Shown piece by piece: positions 59,001 to 64,000 of a stretch of 64,000 bases of DNA. Every line of letters starts with the position of its first letter. The first letter of the stretch is position 1. Source of the stretch: Ignelater luminosus (lineage: Eukaryota > Arthropoda > Insecta > Coleoptera > Elateridae); the NCBI GenBank assembly GCA_011009095.1, contig VTPC01090428.1, positions 284,085 through 348,084 on the forward strand, given 5' to 3'. A model generated the notes under the pieces. It ran no database searches. It saw nothing but the letters and a program-made list of their open reading frames with translations, and was not told the DNA's origin. The position numbers were made by a program, and so were the translations under genes.

Positions 59001-60995
59001 GTTATATAAGGTTACAACCCGAGGAAAAGGGCGGAAAAATGTGCCACAAAATTTGAAATTGACACTTTTCAAGTTACTCATCTATTTCTTTTCTGATATT
59101 AGTATTTATGGTTTAGGGGAAAATATTTACAACAAAAAAACAATACGAAATACCTAACCTAAGCTATGAAATATCTCTCAGGGTTAGTATCAGTTTATTT
59201 TATTTCGGAAAAATAAGTTTTCCATTGTATTTCTGAAAAGATGGTCAGATATTTTAATAATGTCGTAACAATAATCATTTTACATTAAAGTAACATGTTT
59301 CAATTAATTTATTTCTGGTTTTGTTAATATATTAAATTACCCGAAAATAAGCAAACTAAATGCGTTTCAGATTAAAATTTTTAATGTTTACTCACTGAAA
59401 CATTAAATGAAAATGAAACTGTTATGTATTTGTACAACAAATATGCTTTATCAAGGTTTAACAACATAGAAGATGCGACTAAATTAAGTTCAATGTGGCA
59501 GAAACATGCTTGAACCTACATTACTTAAGTTTCGGTTTGCAAGTCGAATGCAAACCGATCGTCACATGCAGCTGTGTTTGTGATGTTGCTTAATTTTCCC
59601 TATAAAGTTGTTTTAAAGCAAAATAATTTATGCTCACTTCAACAACTTAAAGATGCAATTTGAGTTAAATTAAAGATATCGGATTGGATTTATTGAAAAC
59701 TTGAACAAAACGTGTCAACAATGTTTAGATTGCATAAAATTGTTAATTGTTAAAAATGGTTGCTGATCCTGGTCGAATTTTGTTCCAAACAGTCTTTCGT
59801 CGATTTAAACCGCCGCGCCGTGTGTGCTCACCTCTCACGCAGCTGGTACTATTAGCACGCACCTTAACTTCGATTTAAATCAACGAAACCTTGTCAACGT
59901 ACTATTTTGGTAGTTGGTGTAATTAAAAACTTCGATAAACAAAATTGCGTTTCTTATACTTTTCAGTCTACAATTAAACGCGTCCATAACCCGGAACACC
60001 CTACAGAATGATAATCCTTACACTATAAGCCTCATATGAATGGAAAAAGGCAATTCGAACGCACGACGCATATCGATCCGTACCGATCACGTGCAACACA
60101 TGTTAAGTCTTCTTAAATTCCATTAACTTACTGATTCAAGCAAATCAGACTTAAAAAGTTCAACACTATCGCCATTGAAAATTCTAAACATTGCGCGATA
60201 GTGCTGTGGAAGTGTAGAACGATTTCAAAACATCTTGAAAGCATCTAAAGAACTCTCTTAGACATAGAACCGACACGTCACGTCGGTCGTCAAAATTTTG
60301 GATACGTTAGAAAAGTCAATAGAACCTTGCAACACTGTACAGTAGGTCGATTAGCTAACCTTGACTTCTTAACTTTGATTAAGCTTTAATTCAGAAAAGG
60401 AAAGATAAAGATGAAGAATTTTCATGGTAAGGAAATTAGATAAGATAGCATAACTAACATCATTTACTGCACTGTGGAGTTCAGCTCATCGTATTCAAAG
60501 TCAAGCATGTGAAAATGAATTTTAATAAATATAGAGAATACCACAAAAAAAACGTTAATGAGAAAAGAAAAAAACCCCAGAATTAATTCTTGAACCCCAA
60601 CCATACCCCAGTTTCCTAGTTTAAGATTTTGAGTGCGCGTTATCCTTTCTCGCTACTCGAAGGGCGTCCACACCTCGAAAGAGCGAGTAAACCATTGTCT
60701 TCTGGGTTCTGCTTATCAAACTCCTCCCTGAGCCCGGTGTTAGTAGGTCTGTGATCAGCCATAGTCTAGTAGTACCGGCCATTTGTTTCTTTACTACACG
60801 ACACCGCTGACCGCTAAACATAACCATATAACGCGCTTACACAGCTTCATCAACACTAACTCCGTTGATCCCAACCAACACGAACACCGAACAAACTATT
60901 GCAACTGTCATCACTACCATAGCGACTATGGCTACGTAAGAACTTTAAAGCCAGAAGACCTGCTTGCCTGTTGTGTTTACGCTAACGTTAATATG
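56061..60995. other. Unassigned DNA
   Basis: Nearly 5 kb with no recognised element or gene. About 58600-58930 is richer in GC, contains a CACGTG box and AT-rich TTTAT motifs, and has overlapping minus-strand frames without motifs; it could be conserved noncoding DNA. At 59800-59890 a TCGATTTAAA word occurs twice. A minus-strand frame at 60827-60621 is unassigned. Confidence 0.45.
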
Positions 60996-60999
60996 TTCG

Positions 61000-61183
61000 T
61001 AGAGAACAGAGAAAATGCAAGGCCCGCTGCAACTAATATTTTAGAGGCCCGGGGCAACTAACATTTTAGAAACCCGTCAAAATTTAAGATAAAACTGTGG
61101 ACAAGACAAAATGTTGCCAAGTTGGGGCCCCTAATATTGTGAGGCCTGGGGCAGCTGCCCCTCCTACCCTCTGATTGGCCCTG
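61000..61183 (-). mobile_element. Probable hAT terminus (truncated)
   Basis: Read on the minus strand from 61183: CAGGGCCAATCAGAGGGTAG, then GGGGCAGCTGCCCCAGGCC, then repeats of GGGCCTCTAAAATATTAG and GGCCTCACAATATTAGGGGC. CAGGGCC ends with a GGGGCAGCTGCCCC block behind them are common in non-autonomous hAT elements. The other end and an 8-bp duplication (it would be CTCATAGT outside) were not found, so this is a fragment. Confidence 0.5.
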
Positions 61184-61437
61184 CTCATAGTCAATAGTCA
61201 ATCAATACATTTCAAGCAATCCAAATGAGGAGGACAGATGACGCAGGTCTCGGTTTCCTATGATACAATCTAGAAGGCCATCATCATCAATCTTACTGTT
61301 GCTTACTGTATTTGCTTTAGCTCTGTAATTATAAATCTTGAGAAGCGTGAGTCTTTCGTTAAACTACAGAACGGCGGTAGAACAAATACCTAAGTAACGT
61401 TGTGGTGTTGTCAAGATGTGCAACTTTTCTTACGATT
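61184..61437. other. Unassigned spacer
   Basis: Between the hAT-like terminus and a mariner end; nothing recognised. Confidence 0.5.
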
Positions 61438-61439
61438 TA

Positions 61440-61771
61440 CAGGGTCTGTCCAAAAAGTTTGTTGACTGATTTGTTTACTAGCGGAGGGGTCGGGATGCAG
61501 GGTGGCCTCCGCGGTATGGAACGTTGATGGGAGATTCCAGGTGTACGACACGACCCGGTTCACTTGCCTTTGAGTGTTTACCAGAAAGTGGATCGCGGCC
61601 TTAGTGAACAGTTGTTTTGTTGTGCAGTTTTGTGAAAATGAACTCTTGTCGTGATCCGTGAAGCCTCGGGGAGGATGTCATGTCAAAAACACGAGTTTTC
61701 GAATGGTGCGAAAAGTTTAAAAAAGGAAGGGAGGACGTCGAGGACGAGCACCGCACAGAACGACCGTTAAC
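61440..61771 (+). mobile_element. Mariner 5' fragment
   Basis: TA at 61438-61439, then the terminal repeat CAGGGTCTGTCCAAAAAGTT. From about 61660 the transposase N-terminal domain reads GEDVMSKTRVFEWCEKFKKG then REDVEDEHRTERPLT, which is the 'V-S---VF-W---F--GRE-VED---GRPST' block of mariner transposases. The first helix-turn-helix is shortened. The copy breaks off at about 61771, where sequence of another transposon in the opposite orientation begins. A mariner of a different subfamily from the one at 1.9-3.0 kb. Confidence 0.82.
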
Positions 61772-62268
61772 AAACATAACCTCAGAGGAAAAAAATCTAA
61801 CGGTGTTAAATCAGGTGATCGTGCAGGCCATGCATTAATTTATAGCATAAAAAATCAAAATAACCCTATCATGTTTACATCATTAGAATCGTGACAACAA
61901 GAGCTATCCAAAACAATTTTCAATTGTTTATCCGCCTATTTAAAAAAATGAGGTTGATAATGATTACTCGAAACCGAAACGTTGTACAGGAATTTTGTTA
62001 GCGTATTTTAATAGAGAACAAAAAGTGGCAATGGAAAAGTGTTTTTAGTTTTCCGATATCTCTTCAAATAAAGGAAAGAAAAAATGATAACGAAAATCGA
62101 GAAATCTACTTTTTTTAAATATCTTTGAAACTATCTAAGATATCTAGATTTTGCAAACACCAACAAAAAGGTCCTATAAATAGCCAACTTTCATTCCATT
62201 TAGCCGATTCTGTATCTCTTACCGTTTCCAAGATCCCCATGCTGTGCATCCTTTTCTTGGACACACTG
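61772..62268 (-). mobile_element. Deleted Tc1/mariner-superfamily remnant, minus strand
   Basis: On the minus strand, 61772-61845 reads WPARSPDLTPLDFF and then LxGYV after one extra base: the third catalytic block of the same transposase group as the 26.5-28.4 kb element. From about 61880 to 62268 the minus strand is a noncoding terminal region that starts CAGTGTGTCCAAGAAAAGGA at 62268, comparable to CAGTGTGTCCGAAAAG of that element. So a long 5' terminal region is joined directly to the C-terminal coding block, most of the gene having been deleted. No TA is evident outside 62268. Confidence 0.7.
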
Positions 62269-63784
62269 TGTGTGAGTTGTTATTATGCCCAACAAGACTT
62301 ACTTTTAACTTCTCGTTTGTATTGAAAAAATAACACTATGGTTTATGTTACATTTGTTTTATTGTCACTACACACGTTGAGAGAAATATACAGAGAACAT
62401 ATTTGTTTTATTAACTAGATGAATTGAGCGTTAAGCATGCGACCGCTAGAGGTGCAGGGTAACTTAACCGACCGCATTCACGCACTGTTGTTGAAAAAAA
62501 AGGATCTTAAGCAAGGGTGACGCACGCTTTTATGTGAGACGACAATGCAGAATGGGCGTGCGCCATCAGCACCGTTCTAAGACGGGGGTTGTAAACTGGC
62601 TGCATAATTTGAACTTTGAAGTTCTAAACACACTGTATATTCAAAATGCGCATTTAATAAATGGATGGCGCATTGTAGGGCTGGTCAACTACAACCACTT
62701 TTATTGGCTGAAATTTTAAAAAGTACCATTAGAGATTTTTTTAGAAAAAGACTGACGACGGAATGTTATTCGGGATCACTTAAAACCTACTTCTACCAGT
62801 TTTTATTGTTATAAAATAAAGGATGTTTTACTACAGAATGTAGAACTTGCAGTGCAGTTAGTACTGATCGAATTTACCCGCAACGAATTCCAAGAAGTCG
62901 ACTAACTCAATTCTCTGGATAATCACAATACTACTGTTTACTTATCGTTAATCAGCTTCTCATTAAATCCCGCTTAAAAAATCCGAACTAAAGATAATCC
63001 GATTTTGTTTTATCAAAACCAGTCCTCAAAACCCCGTAAGAAGTTTTAGAGTGTCTACCTAACGAATTTCATTCATAAACCATACGCAGACTATTGTAAT
63101 GATATTTCTTATCATGTATTCAGTTGTTGTAAGACTAAGAATTCTGTTGTTATAATTAATAATTACCAGTGCGCGATGCATCGTTTAAAATATTTAGTGA
63201 ATGCACGAACATCGACCGTGTCAATATTTCTTTGGATTACAGGACACTCATAGTTTATGTATGTCCAAATTCTGTCATATATTTTCTTTCGTTTCTTTTG
63301 AGTCAAACCTAATTCTACTATAAGTTAAGTTAAAGTTTATTCTCCAGAGTTGAATAAACCACGTAACGTTTACTTTTTGCTTCCGTTACATGCGTTATTT
63401 TAATTTGTGCTTTCGGCGTGTACTAGTATTCTTTTAAGTCTTCTGTGTTGGAGACATTTTTTTGAGAAGTTGATTAACTGTTGTATTTTTTTTAATTTTT
63501 CTAATCAATTAGGGTTGACAAGCTTTCCGAATTTAATTGTGGTAGTAAGCGGGACACAGGGTATATTCTTTTCAGTTTTTAACTTTATATTTGCGCAGTA
63601 TGTTGGACTTTCACAGTTGTGACTTATTTGCTGCTGGTTAATTTACTTCATTATAAATTTTGTTAGCTTTATAAGGGTTGAATCCCGTGATTGTACAACA
63701 TATTTGATTTTCACGACACACAATATGCTTTATACACGCCTGTATATAAGTGAAAAAAATAATTAAATATTTTCTGTCTTTTCA
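62269..63784. other. Unassigned AT-rich DNA
   Basis: Nothing recognised with confidence. CACACTGTATA near 62628 resembles a Tc1-type tip without a partner. Before the coding-like block at the right edge there is a pyrimidine-rich tract ending in TTTTCAG at 63783. Confidence 0.5.
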
Positions 63785-64000
63785 GACGAAGGTAGATATA
63801 AATTCGTCTACGTCGAATCGAAATCTCTGGCAATCGTGGTCTCCCGAAGATATGCAGAGAGCTATTGAAGCTGTTAAGACATTGAAAGCATTTAAATGTT
63901 CCTAAGACAAGTAGCAAGTAAATATAAAGTTTTGAAAGGAACCAGTGTCGGATCTGTGGAAGCGAGTTTACCTTTACTTCGATCAGAAATCCAATCTGAA
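63784..64000 (+). pseudogene. psq-type helix-turn-helix exon or pogo-like remnant, cut by window edge
   Basis: After the splice-acceptor-like TTTTCTGTCTTTTCAG, an open frame reads TKVDINSSTSNRNLWQSW, then SPEDMQRAIEAVKTLKAFK, and stops at 63903-63905. In the next frame it goes on MFLRQVASKYKVLKGTSV. The 'WSPEDMQRAIEAVK...LRQVASKYKV-KGT' pattern is the pipsqueak-type DNA-binding helix-turn-helix found at the N terminus of pogo/Jerky-type transposases and of host regulators derived from them. The one-base shift between the two halves suggests a pseudogene, unless there is a sequencing error. It is a different subfamily from the pogo element at 35.8 kb. The window ends before the rest can be seen. 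Confidence 0.7.

Noticed and set aside
60621-60827. Minus-strand frame near 60.7 kb as a SINE or tRNA-derived sequence
   Set aside because: I could not find an A box and B box at proper spacing, nor a cloverleaf.
62620-62640. AACACACTGTATATTC as the tip of a Tc1-type element
   Set aside because: Only about ten bases match, and there is no partner end within reach.

Overview
The window looks like intergenic or intronic DNA from an insect with a large, AT-rich, transposon-laden genome. I see no convincing intact host gene, tRNA, rRNA or CRISPR array. The clade mix (R1-, Jockey- and RTE-type LINEs, mariner and other Tc1/mariner elements, hAT, pogo-like elements, a Cc8L18.2-like gene) is typical of arthropods; the order of insect cannot be told. 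Frames were read by eye on both strands, and element edges are exact only where target-site duplications are quoted.

Layout. 0-10 kb: a decayed mariner on the minus strand (1.9-3.0 kb), a run of minus-strand ORFs of unknown meaning (4.7-5.4 kb), and a 989-bp deleted hAT element bounded by a perfect 8-bp target-site duplication (6086-7074). 9.6-15.9 kb: a Jockey-like LINE fragment, then a degenerate 93-94 bp tandem repeat in two arms (10.4-11.2 and 13.0-15.85 kb), split by a Jockey-like fragment and an RTE-like LINE. 16.4-17.2 and 28.6-29.3 kb: two direct copies of an unclassified dispersed repeat. 20.8-23.0 kb: a LINE running from endonuclease to 3' tail. 23.2-24.6 kb: a GC-rich minisatellite-like patch and a direct repeat. 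26.5-28.4 kb: a nearly whole Tc1/mariner-superfamily transposon with inverted repeats of about 285 bp.

30-46 kb: a broken Cc8L18.2-like gene (32.4-34.0 kb); a pogo-like transposon (35.8-38.3 kb) carrying a nested 661-bp solo-LTR-like insertion with a 4-bp target duplication; a second LINE of the 20.8-kb type (40.1-41.9 kb); and an R1-clade LINE on the minus strand (42.4-43.8 kb). 46-64 kb: two Jockey pieces in unexpected order (46.8-47.5 and 48.4-50.0 kb), minus-strand coding-like DNA with a short MITE in it (53-56 kb), a hAT-like terminus (about 61.2 kb), a head-to-head junction of two Tc1/mariner remnants (61.4-62.3 kb), and, at the right edge, a psq-type helix-turn-helix stretch after a good splice acceptor.

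Nothing here works together as a pathway. The window is a record of repeated insertion, nesting, internal deletion and decay. The parts least explained by known families are the 93-94 bp array, the 16.4/28.6-kb repeat pair and the 53-56 kb minus-strand stretch.
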